Under the pieces are notes generated by a model, which had not been told where the DNA came from, did not search any database, and worked only from the letters and a program-made list of their open reading frames with translations. Below are positions 8,620 to 17,583 of a DNA stretch of 37,378 nucleotides, piece after piece. Made by a program: the position numbers and the translations under genes. Source of the DNA: CAZWXH01 sp964637725 (GTDB lineage Bacteria > Bacillota_I > Bacilli_A > Erysipelotrichales > Coprobacillaceae); NCBI GenBank assembly GCA_964637725.1, contig CAZWXH010000004.1:1-37378 (forward strand), written 5' to 3'. The stretch's first letter is position 1, and every line of letters starts with the position of its first letter.

Positions 8620-11445
8620 CTACTCTAACACGTTCTTAAGAAAACGTCCTGTATGACTTTCTTTACATTTAGCGACTTTTTCTGGTGTACCTTCTACTAC
8701 AATTGTACCACCATTGTCGCCTCCTTCCAATCCTAAATCAATAATATGGTCTGCAACCTTTATAACATCTAAGTTATGTTCAATAACAATGACTGTATCT
8801 CCTTGATCAACAATACGATCAAGAACTTCAATGAGTCTAGCAACATCATGGCTATGTAAACCAGTTGTTGGTTCATCTAAAATATAAACAGTCTTTCCTG
8901 TTGCCTTCTTTTGAAGTTCACTTGCCAGTTTGACACGCTGTGCTTCACCACCTGAAAGTGTTGTTGCACTTTGACCAAGCTTGACATAATCTAAACCGAC
9001 ATCATGGATAGTTTGGATTCTTGATTTAATACGAGGTAAGTTATCAAAGAATTCAATAGCTTCTTCTATTGTCATTTCTAAAATATCAAAAATATTTTTT
9101 TCTTTATATGTGACTTGTAAAGTTTCTTCATTATAACGTTGACCATTACATTCTTCACAAGGTACAAAGACATCAGGTAAAAAATGCATGCTTATTCTTC
9201 TTACACCATCACCTTGGCAGGCTTCACAACGTCCACCTTTAACATTGAAAGAAAAACGTCCTTTATCATAACCACGAACTTTTGCTTCTGGTGTTTTCGC
9301 AAACAAGTCTCTTATTTCATCAAAGACACCTGTATATGTTACGGGGTTTGAACGGGGTGTTCTGCCAATTGGATCTTGTGAGACTTCAATGACTTTATCC
9401 ACTAAATCCAAACCTAGAATTTCTTTATGTTTTCCTGGTTTTTCTTTAGAATGATATAGTTTAGAACGAACTGCTTTACATAAAATTTCATTAACTAATG
9501 TTGATTTACCACTTCCAGAAACACCTGTGACACAAATGAATTTACCAAGTGGGAACTTCACATTAATATTCTTTAAATTGTTTTCCTTAGCACCTTTAAT
9601 CTCAATAAATTGACCATTTCCCTTACGATGCTTTTTAGGCAAAGGAATCGTTAATCTACCTGATAAATATTGACCAGTAATTGAATCTTCATTAGCAGCA
9701 ATCTCTTCTGGAGTACCCATTGCAACAACTGTACCACCATGAACTCCTGCCCCTGGACCAATATCTATTATGTAATCAGAAGCACGCATTGTGTCTTCAT
9801 CATGTTCTACCACAACAACACTGTTTCCTAAATCACGCATATTACATAAAGTCTTTATCAATTTTTCATTATCTCTTTGATGAAGACCAATCGAAGGTTC
9901 ATCTAATACATAAAGTACCCCTGTTAAACGAGATCCAATTTGAGTAGCTAAACGAATACGTTGCGCTTCTCCTCCAGATAATCCACCCGCTCTTCTTGAT
10001 AATGTTAAATATCCTAACCCCACATCATTTAAGAAAGTTAGACGATCTTTTATTTCTTTTATAATTAAGTTTGCGATTTTAGATTCCATTTCATTCAATT
10101 TTAAATCTTGAATAAAGATTAATGCTTTTTCAATTGACATATCAGTAAATTGACTAATATTAATATCATTTACTAATACACTTAATACTTGATCATTTAA
10201 ACGTCTTCCCTGACATGTCGGACAAGTATGTTCAGCCATGAAAGAGGCATACCATTCTTTTGACCATGAAGATGTTGTTTCTTCAAAACGTCTTTGTATA
10301 AGTGTTTTAACACCTTCAATAATCTTTGTTGTTTTATTTATATTTCCAGAACTAGATTCAATCACATATGAAATAGGTTTATCTGAACCATATAAAATAA
10401 TATTCATTTCTTTTTTAGTAAAATCTTTTAATGGTTTATCCATATCAATATTATATTCTTTACATAAAACTAAAAATCTTTGCCATTCAATACGATCAGT
10501 TCCTACCGATGTCTTAAAATAACGAATTCCACCTTCATTAATACTTAAAGAATAATCAGGAATAAGTAAATCATCATCAACTTCATTTTTAACTCCTATC
10601 CCTTTACAATCAGGACAAGCTCCCAAAGGATTATTAAAAGAGAAAAGTCTTGGTTCTAATTTAGGAACACTAAAACCACAATGAGGACAAGCCAAATGTT
10701 GAGAGAATAACTTTTCAGTTTTTGTTGTTAGATTTTCAACAATTGCTTCTCCACCAGTTAACTTCAAAGCAGTTTCTAATGAATCTGCTAAACGTGTACG
10801 ATATCCTTCTTTTTTAACAATTCTATCAATGATAACATCAACATTATGTTTTTTATTCTTATCTAAAATGATTTCATCTTCTAAGAGTTTTGTTTCACCA
10901 TTAACTCTTACTCTAATAAAACCATCTTTCATTAATTGTTCAAATAAATCTTTATGCGTTCCTTTTTGATTTTTACACATTCTTGCTAGGACTTGAAGTT
11001 TGCTTCCTTCTTCATATGTATCAACCATTTCAACCATTTGTTTCACTGTTTGTGATTCAATCATTATATGGTGTGTAGGACAATATGCATGACCTACTCT
11101 GGCGTATAATAATCTTAAGTAATCAAATATCTCAGTAACAGTCCCGACTGTTGAACGAGGATTATTTGATGTTGTCTTTTGATCAATTGCGATAGATGGC
11201 GATAATCCTTCAATACTATCAACATCTGGTTTTTCTACACCACCCAAGAATTGTCTTGCATATGCACTTAAAGACTCAACATAACGTCTTTGTCCTTCGG
11301 CATAAATTGTATCAAAAGCTAATGATGTTTTACCACTCCCTGATAACCCAGTCATAATAACCAGTTGATTTCTAGGAATTTCAACATCAATATTCTTAAG
11401 ATTATTAACCCTTGCTCCTTTAATTACTATTTTATCTTGATTCAT
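8620..11445 (-). CDS. uvrA: Excinuclease ABC subunit A
   Basis: UvrA is the damage-sensing ATPase of nucleotide excision repair; it forms a dimer that loads UvrB. The 941-residue protein is full length. It has two ABC modules with Walker A motifs GLSGSGKTS (near 33) and GVSGSGKST (near 640) and two signatures LSGGEAQR. Two CXXC pairs typical of UvrA zinc sites are present (CPHC...CPDC and CEAC...CEEC). The start overlaps the 3' end of cca by 14 bp. Here uvrB and uvrA are separated by cca but remain in one apparent operon. uvrC is not in the window. Confidence 0.97.
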   Translation of the reverse strand: MNQDKIVIKGARVNNLKNIDVEIPRNQLVIMTGLSGSGKTSLAFDTIYAEGQRRYVESLSAYARQFLGGVEKPDVDSIEGLSPSIAIDQKTTSNNPRSTVGTVTEIFDYLRLLYARVGHAYCPTHHIMIESQTVKQMVEMVDTYEEGSKLQVLARMCKNQKGTHKDLFEQLMKDGFIRVRVNGETKLLEDEIILDKNKKHNVDVIIDRIVKKEGYRTRLADSLETALKLTGGEAIVENLTTKTEKLFSQHLACPHCGFSVPKLEPRLFSFNNPLGACPDCKGIGVKNEVDDDLLIPDYSLSINEGGIRYFKTSVGTDRIEWQRFLVLCKEYNIDMDKPLKDFTKKEMNIILYGSDKPISYVIESSSGNINKTTKIIEGVKTLIQRRFEETTSSWSKEWYASFMAEHTCPTCQGRRLNDQVLSVLVNDINISQFTDMSIEKALIFIQDLKLNEMESKIANLIIKEIKDRLTFLNDVGLGYLTLSRRAGGLSGGEAQRIRLATQIGSRLTGVLYVLDEPSIGLHQRDNEKLIKTLCNMRDLGNSVVVVEHDEDTMRASDYIIDIGPGAGVHGGTVVAMGTPEEIAANEDSITGQYLSGRLTIPLPKKHRKGNGQFIEIKGAKENNLKNINVKFPLGKFICVTGVSGSGKSTLVNEILCKAVRSKLYHSKEKPGKHKEILGLDLVDKVIEVSQDPIGRTPRSNPVTYTGVFDEIRDLFAKTPEAKVRGYDKGRFSFNVKGGRCEACQGDGVRRISMHFLPDVFVPCEECNGQRYNEETLQVTYKEKNIFDILEMTIEEAIEFFDNLPRIKSRIQTIHDVGLDYVKLGQSATTLSGGEAQRVKLASELQKKATGKTVYILDEPTTGLHSHDVARLIEVLDRIVDQGDTVIVIEHNLDVIKVADHIIDLGLEGGDNGGTIVVEGTPEKVAKCKESHTGRFLKNVLE

Positions 11446-12778
11446 ATTTTTTCATTAAACTCCTTAATATTCTCTCTTTATCTAACCCTTGAAGCTGTAA
11501 ATCATATGCTTCATTTAAAATATCTTTAAAATTTTTCTCATCTTTAAAACCATTTTCAATTAATAGATTACCATCAATAAGAGCTTGCGGTGCCTCACAA
11601 CCTAAACGTTCTATCTTATCATTAATAAATTCTTCAAAATCATTATATTGTTGATAAGCGACTTCACCTCTGCCAAGCTTATCACAACGACTTATACAGA
11701 TTAAATCATTCAATGATATTTTTCCTTCTATCTTTTTTAATAATCTTAAAAAAGATAAATCCTTAGCATGATTCCTTACCATATTCATAAGATGCATATG
11801 ATACATAATCATCGTTGCTATATATTGCCTTTGTTTTTTAGATGAAATCATGTTGACTTGTTTAAAAACCTCAACCCCTGCATCATGATGTCCAGGTGCA
11901 TGTCCATCATGAGTCGTTACTCTTGGTTTCCCTATATCATGTAATAGACATGACCACATAAACATTAATGGTTCATCTACTTTATATTTACTTAAAGCTG
12001 CTACATCAATAACTAACATAGTATGCGTAAACACATCACCCTCAGGATGATAGTCAGCCCTTTGTTTAGTTTTCGTTAATGCTTTTAAATAGGGAGGTAA
12101 TGCATCAATATCTCTTAAAAATTCAAATCCAAGGGAAGGTTTTTGAGACATTAATATTTTACAATATTCTTCATAAACTCTTTCTAAAGAAAGATGTTCT
12201 AACATCTTATTTTTAACCATTGTTTGACATAACTTTAAAGTCTCATGATCAACACTCATCTGAAATCTCGATATAAATTGAGCAATCCTTAAGACTCTTA
12301 AAGGATCTTCAATAAAAGTATCTTTATTCACACAACGAATAACTCTCTTTTTTATATCTTCTAATCCATGACATAAATCAATGATTTGATCATTTTCATA
12401 ATCATACATCAAAGCATTCATCGTTAAATCTCTTCTCTGTATTGCTTTATCAAGAGGTAAGAAAGGATCAATACTCACCTCAAAGTCTTGATGTTTATCG
12501 CCTGTTTTCTTTTCTTGACGGGGAAGCGCAAAATCATAGCCCTTTAAATTATCTAACTGCATAATCGCAAAAGTCTTCCCAAAAGTACTCACTATTCCGT
12601 ACTTTGATAAAATATCATAAAGTTCTTGATATGATAATCGATATATCTCTACATCCATATCATGCACATGCTTTTCACCCATGATATAATCTCTAATACT
12701 CCCTCCAACAATATAAACTTTACCTTCATGCTTTAAGATATCATCAAAAATCTCTTTTGCGAGTTTAGAAAACTTCAT
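11432..12778 (-). CDS. cca: CCA tRNA nucleotidyltransferase, class II, with HD domain
   Basis: This 448-residue enzyme would add or repair the 3' CCA of tRNA. The N-terminal nucleotidyltransferase core shows VGGSIRD (24-30), the metal-binding DMD in HDMDVEIY, and RRDLTMNALMYD. An RNA/head region with IEDPLRVLRIAQFISRF follows, and then an HD phosphohydrolase motif LLHDIGKP with further histidines in GHAPGHHDAG. An HD domain on a class II CCA enzyme is known from E. coli-type multifunctional Cca. A poly(A) polymerase-like or A-adding role cannot be excluded from sequence alone. The start codon overlaps the uvrB stop (TAATG). Its place inside the uvrB-uvrA repair operon is unusual for the classical gene order. 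Confidence 0.85.
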   Translation of the reverse strand: MKFSKLAKEIFDDILKHEGKVYIVGGSIRDYIMGEKHVHDMDVEIYRLSYQELYDILSKYGIVSTFGKTFAIMQLDNLKGYDFALPRQEKKTGDKHQDFEVSIDPFLPLDKAIQRRDLTMNALMYDYENDQIIDLCHGLEDIKKRVIRCVNKDTFIEDPLRVLRIAQFISRFQMSVDHETLKLCQTMVKNKMLEHLSLERVYEEYCKILMSQKPSLGFEFLRDIDALPPYLKALTKTKQRADYHPEGDVFTHTMLVIDVAALSKYKVDEPLMFMWSCLLHDIGKPRVTTHDGHAPGHHDAGVEVFKQVNMISSKKQRQYIATMIMYHMHLMNMVRNHAKDLSFLRLLKKIEGKISLNDLICISRCDKLGRGEVAYQQYNDFEEFINDKIERLGCEAPQALIDGNLLIENGFKDEKNFKDILNEAYDLQLQGLDKERILRSLMKKYESR

Positions 12779-14751
12779 TACTTCTCACCTTTTAATTCCA
12801 TAATAATATCTCTTAATTCCATTGCACGTTCAAAGTCTAAGATCTTTGCAGCATCTTTCATTTGTTTTTCTAAGTCATCTACTAATAGTTTCTTCGCTTT
12901 CTTATCAGCTTTTTTACCTTTATGTAACAATGAAGTTGCATCTTCAATAACTTCTTTACCATGAATTGCTTCACGAATTTCTTTCTTAATTGTTGTTGGT
13001 GTAATATTGTGGACTTTATTATATTCTTCTTGAATGACTCTTCTACGTGTTGTTTCATCCAATGCTTTTCTCATAGAATCAGTGATTCTATCAGCATACA
13101 TAATCACTTTACCATTTGAATTTCTAGCCGCACGTCCAATTGTTTGAATTAAAGAACGTTCACTTCTTAAGAAACCTTCTTTATCAGCATCTAAAATACA
13201 AACAAGTGAAACTTCTGGTAAATCCAAACCTTCTCTTAATAGGTTAATCCCTACTAAAACATCATGTTTTCCTAATCTTAAATCTCTTAAGATTTCTGTT
13301 CTTTCCAAAGTCTTTGTATCAGAATGTAAATAAGCAACCTTTAAACCTAACTCTTTTAAATAAGCACTTAAATCTTCTGACATTCTTTTGGTAAGCGTTG
13401 TAATTAAATCTCTTTCATTCTTTTCAATACGATCATTAATTTCACTTATAATATCATCAATTTGATTCTTAGAAGGCCTTACTTCAATGACTGGATCTAA
13501 TAATCCTGTTGGTCGAATAATCTGTTCAGCTACAACACCTTGGACCTTCTCTAATTCATAATCACCTGGTGTTGCTGAAACATAAATTGCTTGATTAATA
13601 ATTTTTTCAAACTCTTCAAAACGTAATGGTCTATTATCCATTGCACTTGGTAGTCTAAATCCATATTCTACAAGTGTTGTTTTACGACTTCGGTCACCAT
13701 TAAACATCCCACGAACTTGTGGAAGCATAACATGACTTTCATCTACTACCAGCAAGAAATCATCTGGAAAATAATCAATTAAGGTATAAGGACGTTCACC
13801 CTCTTCTCTGCCATCAATATGACGAGAATAGTTCTCAATTCCTGGGCACATCCCTACTTCTCTTAACATTTCTACATCTTGTCTTGTTCTTTGGTCTAGT
13901 CTTTCATATTCCAAAGGTTTCATTTCATCTTCAAAGACCTTTAAACGACCTTTTAATTCCTCAGAAATTGTTTCACATGCTTTTAACATTTGTTCTTTTC
14001 TTGTTACATAACCATAAGCTGGATAGATTGTATAAGTTGAATAACTACCTAAAACTTTTCCCGTTAAAGGATCAGCCTCACTTATTCTCTCTATTTCATC
14101 CCCAAACATTTCAATTCTAATTAACCAACTCTCAGTATGTCCTGGAACAATTTCAATAACATCTCCACGCACTCTAAAAGTACCTTTACTTTGTTCAATA
14201 TCATTTCGATGATATTGTCTATCTACTAAAAACATTAATAACTCTTTACGATCCATAATTTCTCCAACTCGTAAAGAAAAGATCATTTCTTTATATTGAG
14301 CTGGATTAGATAACCCATAAATAGAAGCAACAGAAGCCACAACGATTGTATCTCTTCTTTCTAGTAAAGAGTTCATTGCGGCGGAACGTAACATTTCTAT
14401 TTCATAGTTTGTTTGGGCATTCTTATCGATATAAACATCACTCTTAGGAATATATGCTTCTGGTTGATAAAAATCGAAGTTGGAAATAAAGTATTCCACA
14501 CGATTTTCTGGAAAGAATTCCTTTAACTCAGAATATAGTTGTCCTGCTAATGTTTTATTATGAGCCAAAACAAGCGTTGGCTTATTCACTTCTGCGATGA
14601 CATTAGAAACAGTAAAAGTCTTCCCTGTTCCTGTTCCTCCTAGCAGAACTTGTTCTCTTTTTCCTGATAAAACACCTTCAACTAATTGTTTGATTGCGCT
14701 TGGTTGATCTCCCATTGGAGAATACTCAGACACAAGTTTAAACTTTTCCAT
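12778..14751 (-). CDS. uvrB: Excinuclease ABC subunit B
   Basis: UvrB is the helicase-like core of nucleotide excision repair that verifies damage and recruits UvrC. It is 657 residues from ATG 14751. A GTG at 14760 is in frame but lies at the AGGAGG site, so it is not the start. Motifs are Walker A GGTGTGKT (38-45), helicase motif DESHVML, the IGRAARN motif and a C-terminal UVR domain ending EKQMKDAAKILDFERAMEL. The damage-probing beta-hairpin reads ISNFDFYQPEAY (89-100) where most bacteria have SYYDYYQPEAY, so some of the hairpin tyrosines are replaced. It is separated from the upstream ctp gene by only 12 bp. Confidence 0.97.
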   Translation of the reverse strand: MEKFKLVSEYSPMGDQPSAIKQLVEGVLSGKREQVLLGGTGTGKTFTVSNVIAEVNKPTLVLAHNKTLAGQLYSELKEFFPENRVEYFISNFDFYQPEAYIPKSDVYIDKNAQTNYEIEMLRSAAMNSLLERRDTIVVASVASIYGLSNPAQYKEMIFSLRVGEIMDRKELLMFLVDRQYHRNDIEQSKGTFRVRGDVIEIVPGHTESWLIRIEMFGDEIERISEADPLTGKVLGSYSTYTIYPAYGYVTRKEQMLKACETISEELKGRLKVFEDEMKPLEYERLDQRTRQDVEMLREVGMCPGIENYSRHIDGREEGERPYTLIDYFPDDFLLVVDESHVMLPQVRGMFNGDRSRKTTLVEYGFRLPSAMDNRPLRFEEFEKIINQAIYVSATPGDYELEKVQGVVAEQIIRPTGLLDPVIEVRPSKNQIDDIISEINDRIEKNERDLITTLTKRMSEDLSAYLKELGLKVAYLHSDTKTLERTEILRDLRLGKHDVLVGINLLREGLDLPEVSLVCILDADKEGFLRSERSLIQTIGRAARNSNGKVIMYADRITDSMRKALDETTRRRVIQEEYNKVHNITPTTIKKEIREAIHGKEVIEDATSLLHKGKKADKKAKKLLVDDLEKQMKDAAKILDFERAMELRDIIMELKGEK

Positions 14752-14763
14752 TTCTAACACCTC

Positions 14764-16191
14764 CTATTTTAATAAATTTTCTACCTTTAAATAAACTTTA
14801 TCTTCTTGATTAAAAACTTGATAAGCTAAAGCACTTAGTAAAATATTTGAATCATTTTTATCATATATACCATCTACTTTTAAACCATATTGAGCTTCAA
14901 AAGCTTTAAAAGCAGATTCTGTATTCTTAGAAAAATAACCATCTTCTCTATCTACTTTAAAACCTAATTCTTTTAATATAATTTGCATCTCTGAAATCGC
15001 TACATCGACTTGATCATATTGATATGATTTTTCAATGCCTTCATAAGAGAAATCTTGAATAACTTTTTCTATAATCTCGTAGGTAGGTTTAATTCCTTCA
15101 CCTTGTATACATATACCTTTAGGTGTTAACCACCTCGCATTTGTATATTTAAGAACTGATGAATCTTTTAAAATTGCTTGTGTTTGAACTAATCCTTTTC
15201 CATAAGTTTGACTTCCTATCATTTGATAGTCTAAATTATCAATGAGTCCTGCACTTAATACTTCTGAAGCACTCGCCGATCCATCATTAGCAAGAATATA
15301 GCCTTTATTAAAAATATACTTATTTCCTTTTTCAGCAACTGTTGTTTCTATACTTTCATCCTTTGATTGTACTTTATAAAGAACTTTATCCTCAGGTACT
15401 AATAAATTCAATATCCCTTTAGCAGATTCTAGATATCCTCCACCATTGTTTCTTAAATCAATACATAATGTTTCCACTTTCTTAGCTTTGAATTCTTTTA
15501 AAGCATTTTCAAATAAATCTGTTGTAGAATCACCAAAAGTTGTTAAACGAATATATCCTATATTATGATTCCCAGAAGTTCTCACTTCATAACTTAATGA
15601 TGTCTCAACATTTTGTCTTAATATTTTTATATCTTGAGATTTTCCATTACGTAAAACTCGAATTGTAACTTCCGTCCCTTTTTCACCACCAATAGTATCC
15701 TTTATTTTATCAGAATCATATCCTGCGATAGATGTTCCTTGAACATGCGTAATTAAATCTCCTGCTTTAACACCAGCTTTATGAGCGGGTGTCCCTTTAT
15801 AAACTTCTAGAATTATTGCGCAGTCCTTTAATGCTGTAAAAGAGACCCCAATCCCTTGAAAACTTCCATTAATTGATGTTGTATATTCTTTGTTTTCACT
15901 AGAACTCATAAAAGTCGTATAACGATCTCCTAAAGCTCCAACCATACCTGTTAACATACGATCTTTTAATGAATATTTACTCTCTGTCGTATCTAAAAAC
16001 AAGTCTTCAATAATTGTTTTTATCTGTGTGTATTCATCGACATTTTTTTTAGTGTTTTCATTATTTTTACTTGAAGAATACATATATCCTCCAAACAATC
16101 CACCAATTAAACATAAAACACAAAGACCAATATATATTGGTTCTCTTTTTAATCTCTTTTTCTTTTTATTCTCAAATTCAAAGTTATCCAT
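14764..16191 (-). CDS. S41 family C-terminal processing peptidase (CtpA-like)
   Basis: The 475-residue secreted or membrane-tethered serine protease has one N-terminal membrane helix (about 19-38), a PDZ domain (about 105-190) and an S41 catalytic domain. A C-terminal peptidoglycan-binding domain follows (about 385-450; MQIILKELGFKVDREDG). The catalytic Ser-Lys-Gln set is readable in NDGSASASE and YGKGLVQTQ. Spacing to K332 and Q336 points to S307 as nucleophile, matching the 25-residue Ser-Lys distance in B. subtilis CtpB. It acts outside the membrane on peptide tails. It is the first gene of the six-gene operon, following the terminator of the DtxR-family gene, with a GAGGTG site before the ATG. 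Confidence 0.92.
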   Translation of the reverse strand: MDNFEFENKKKKRLKREPIYIGLCVLCLIGGLFGGYMYSSSKNNENTKKNVDEYTQIKTIIEDLFLDTTESKYSLKDRMLTGMVGALGDRYTTFMSSSENKEYTTSINGSFQGIGVSFTALKDCAIILEVYKGTPAHKAGVKAGDLITHVQGTSIAGYDSDKIKDTIGGEKGTEVTIRVLRNGKSQDIKILRQNVETSLSYEVRTSGNHNIGYIRLTTFGDSTTDLFENALKEFKAKKVETLCIDLRNNGGGYLESAKGILNLLVPEDKVLYKVQSKDESIETTVAEKGNKYIFNKGYILANDGSASASEVLSAGLIDNLDYQMIGSQTYGKGLVQTQAILKDSSVLKYTNARWLTPKGICIQGEGIKPTYEIIEKVIQDFSYEGIEKSYQYDQVDVAISEMQIILKELGFKVDREDGYFSKNTESAFKAFEAQYGLKVDGIYDKNDSNILLSALAYQVFNQEDKVYLKVENLLK

Positions 16192-16250
16192 ACAAGCACC
16201 TCATTCACCTATTTTATCATATATTTCTTCAAAATATAACACCTCAAGGA

Positions 16251-16289
16251 AAAAAATATACAAAAGCAATTCTATGACTGCTTTTGTAT
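16251..16289 (-). terminator. Terminator after the DtxR-family gene
   Basis: Minus strand: an 11-bp perfect stem (ATACAAAAGCA, 16279-16289 with 16258-16268; 10-nt loop), followed by an almost pure T-run (16251-16257). The upstream arm is within the last codons of the regulator gene. Confidence 0.9.
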
Positions 16290-16640
16290 AAAGTTCTTAA
16301 TGCATTGATAAGTTTCATCACTTACAATATGTTCAATACGACATGCATCATTTTCAGCAATTTCATCATTAACACCTACTAACTTTAAAAATTCAGTAAG
16401 AACTTTATGACGATCGTATACACCCTCAGCAATAGTTCTTCCTTCATTTGTAAAATCAATATAACCCTTTTCATCTATCGTGATTAAGTTTGATTCTTTT
16501 AATAACTTAATCGCTCTAGATACACTTGGTTTAGAATAATCAAGAGCATTTGCGATATCAATAGATCTTACATATTGATTTTTATTTTTTAAAGTTAAAA
16601 TTGTTTCTAAATACATTTCACCAGATTCATGTAAATCCAT
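16272..16640 (-). CDS. DtxR/MntR-family metal-dependent transcriptional repressor
   Basis: The 122-residue protein contains the N-terminal winged helix (1-65) and the metal-binding dimerisation domain (70-122), without the C-terminal SH3-like domain of long DtxR proteins. Putative ligands are M9 (EMYLETI), H78 (DRHK), and C100, E103 and H104 in ACRIEHIVS. A cysteine at this place is the DtxR/IdeR pattern; B. subtilis MntR has a glutamate there. This points away from strict manganese selectivity, though the metal is not determined by this alone. The gene follows the ZIP transporter by 40 bp on the same strand, with a TATAAT at 16665-16670. The regulator probably controls that transporter. Confidence 0.88.
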   Translation of the reverse strand: MDLHESGEMYLETILTLKNKNQYVRSIDIANALDYSKPSVSRAIKLLKESNLITIDEKGYIDFTNEGRTIAEGVYDRHKVLTEFLKLVGVNDEIAENDACRIEHIVSDETYQCIKNFIQKQS

Positions 16641-16680
16641 ATAATCACCTCAAGACTTTTCCTTATTATAACATATTCAT

Positions 16681-17460
16681 TTAACTTAATGCTACATCTA
16701 AAACCATCATTACTACAAATCCAACCGCAAAACCAATTGTTGCTATATTAGAATGCTCTCCTTCGCTTGCTTCTGGTATTAATTCCTCTACAACAACATA
16801 AGCCATTGCACCAGCTGCAAAAGCTAGTAAATAAGGTAATATTGGAACGACTAATTCTGATAACAGAATAGTCACAAGTGCTGCAATAGGTTCCACTATT
16901 CCTGAACCCATACCATATAAGAATGATTTACGTTTAGAAACTCCTTCACTTCTTAAGGGCATCGAAATAATTGCACCTTCAGGGAAGTTTTGTATTGCAA
17001 TACCAATTGATAAAGCAATTGCACCCATCATAGAAACTTCACTGTTTCCAAGCATAACTCCTGCAAAAACAACACCAACTGCCATTCCTTCTGGGATGTT
17101 ATGAAGTGTCACTGCCAAAACAAGCATTGTTGACTTCTTTAATTGCGAGACTTTCCCTTCTGGTTTGTTATCTAAGTGCATATGAGGAATAGTATGATCT
17201 AGTAATAATAAGAATCCCATTCCTAATAAAAACCCAACAGCTGCAGGCATAAACGCAAATTTACCTAATGAATCTGACATATCTATAGCAGGTATTAATA
17301 ACGACCACACTGATGCAGCAATCATAACACCTGATGCAAATCCTAATAATACCTTTTGAACAAGGCTGTTCATTTTCTTTCTCATAAAGAAGACACAGGC
17401 TGAACCTAATGTTGTTCCTACAAATGGAATTAATAATCCCATAATAATTGATTTATCCAT
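16681..17460 (-). CDS. ZIP family divalent metal transporter
   Basis: The 259-residue integral membrane protein has about eight helices. The ZIP signatures are HNIPEGMAVGV in the fourth helix and IQNFPEGAIIS in the fifth, which form the binuclear metal site. A histidine-bearing stretch (DHTIPHMHLDN) lies in the cytoplasmic loop before them. It would import zinc, iron or manganese; ZupT/GufA-like members are broad. AGGAGG precedes the ATG. The promoter at 17488-17516 and palindrome at 17475-17488 suggest repression by the DtxR-family protein encoded next. Confidence 0.92.
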   Translation of the reverse strand: MDKSIIMGLLIPFVGTTLGSACVFFMRKKMNSLVQKVLLGFASGVMIAASVWSLLIPAIDMSDSLGKFAFMPAAVGFLLGMGFLLLLDHTIPHMHLDNKPEGKVSQLKKSTMLVLAVTLHNIPEGMAVGVVFAGVMLGNSEVSMMGAIALSIGIAIQNFPEGAIISMPLRSEGVSKRKSFLYGMGSGIVEPIAALVTILLSELVVPILPYLLAFAAGAMAYVVVEELIPEASEGEHSNIATIGFAVGFVVMMVLDVALS

Positions 17461-17474
17461 ATGTTTTCCTCCTA

Positions 17475-17488
17475 TTAGTCAAGACTAA
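17475..17488 (-). promoter_or_regulatory. Candidate DtxR-family operator at the ZIP promoter
   Basis: TTAGTC-NN-GACTAA is a perfect 6-bp inverted repeat with a 2-bp centre, placed just after and touching the -10 box. The core AGTCTTGA recurs in the leader of the regulator gene (16650-16657). The position fits metal-dependent repression; binding is inferred. Confidence 0.5.
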
Positions 17489-17516
17489 CTATACTCCTTT
17501 TTTATCAATAATGCAA
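17488..17516 (-). promoter_or_regulatory. Promoter of the ZIP-dtxR genes
   Basis: Minus strand: -35 TTGCAT (17511-17516), 17-bp spacer, -10 TATAGT (17488-17493). Both boxes are near consensus. Confidence 0.7.
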
Positions 17517-17551
17517 AAATAATGATTACTTATATTGTTATAAAATGATGT

Positions 17552-17577
17552 AAAAAAAAGAACCCCGAGAGGTTCTT
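17552..17577 (-). terminator. Terminator after gap
   Basis: Minus strand: AAGAACC (17571-17577) pairs with GGTTCTT (17558-17564), loop TCTCGG, followed by a T-run (17552-17559). It lies six bases past the gap stop codon. Confidence 0.92.
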
Positions 17578-17583
17578 CATTAA

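Noticed and set aside
9720..10522. Open frames on the plus strand within uvrA (9720-9947 and 10238-10522)
   Set aside because: They are antisense to the conserved uvrA coding sequence, lack ribosome sites and show no recognisable protein pattern.
16028..16291. Plus-strand open frames over the 5' end of ctp
   Set aside because: They arise from the Lys-rich N terminus of ctp read backwards and cross the ctp promoter region; no ribosome site or family match.
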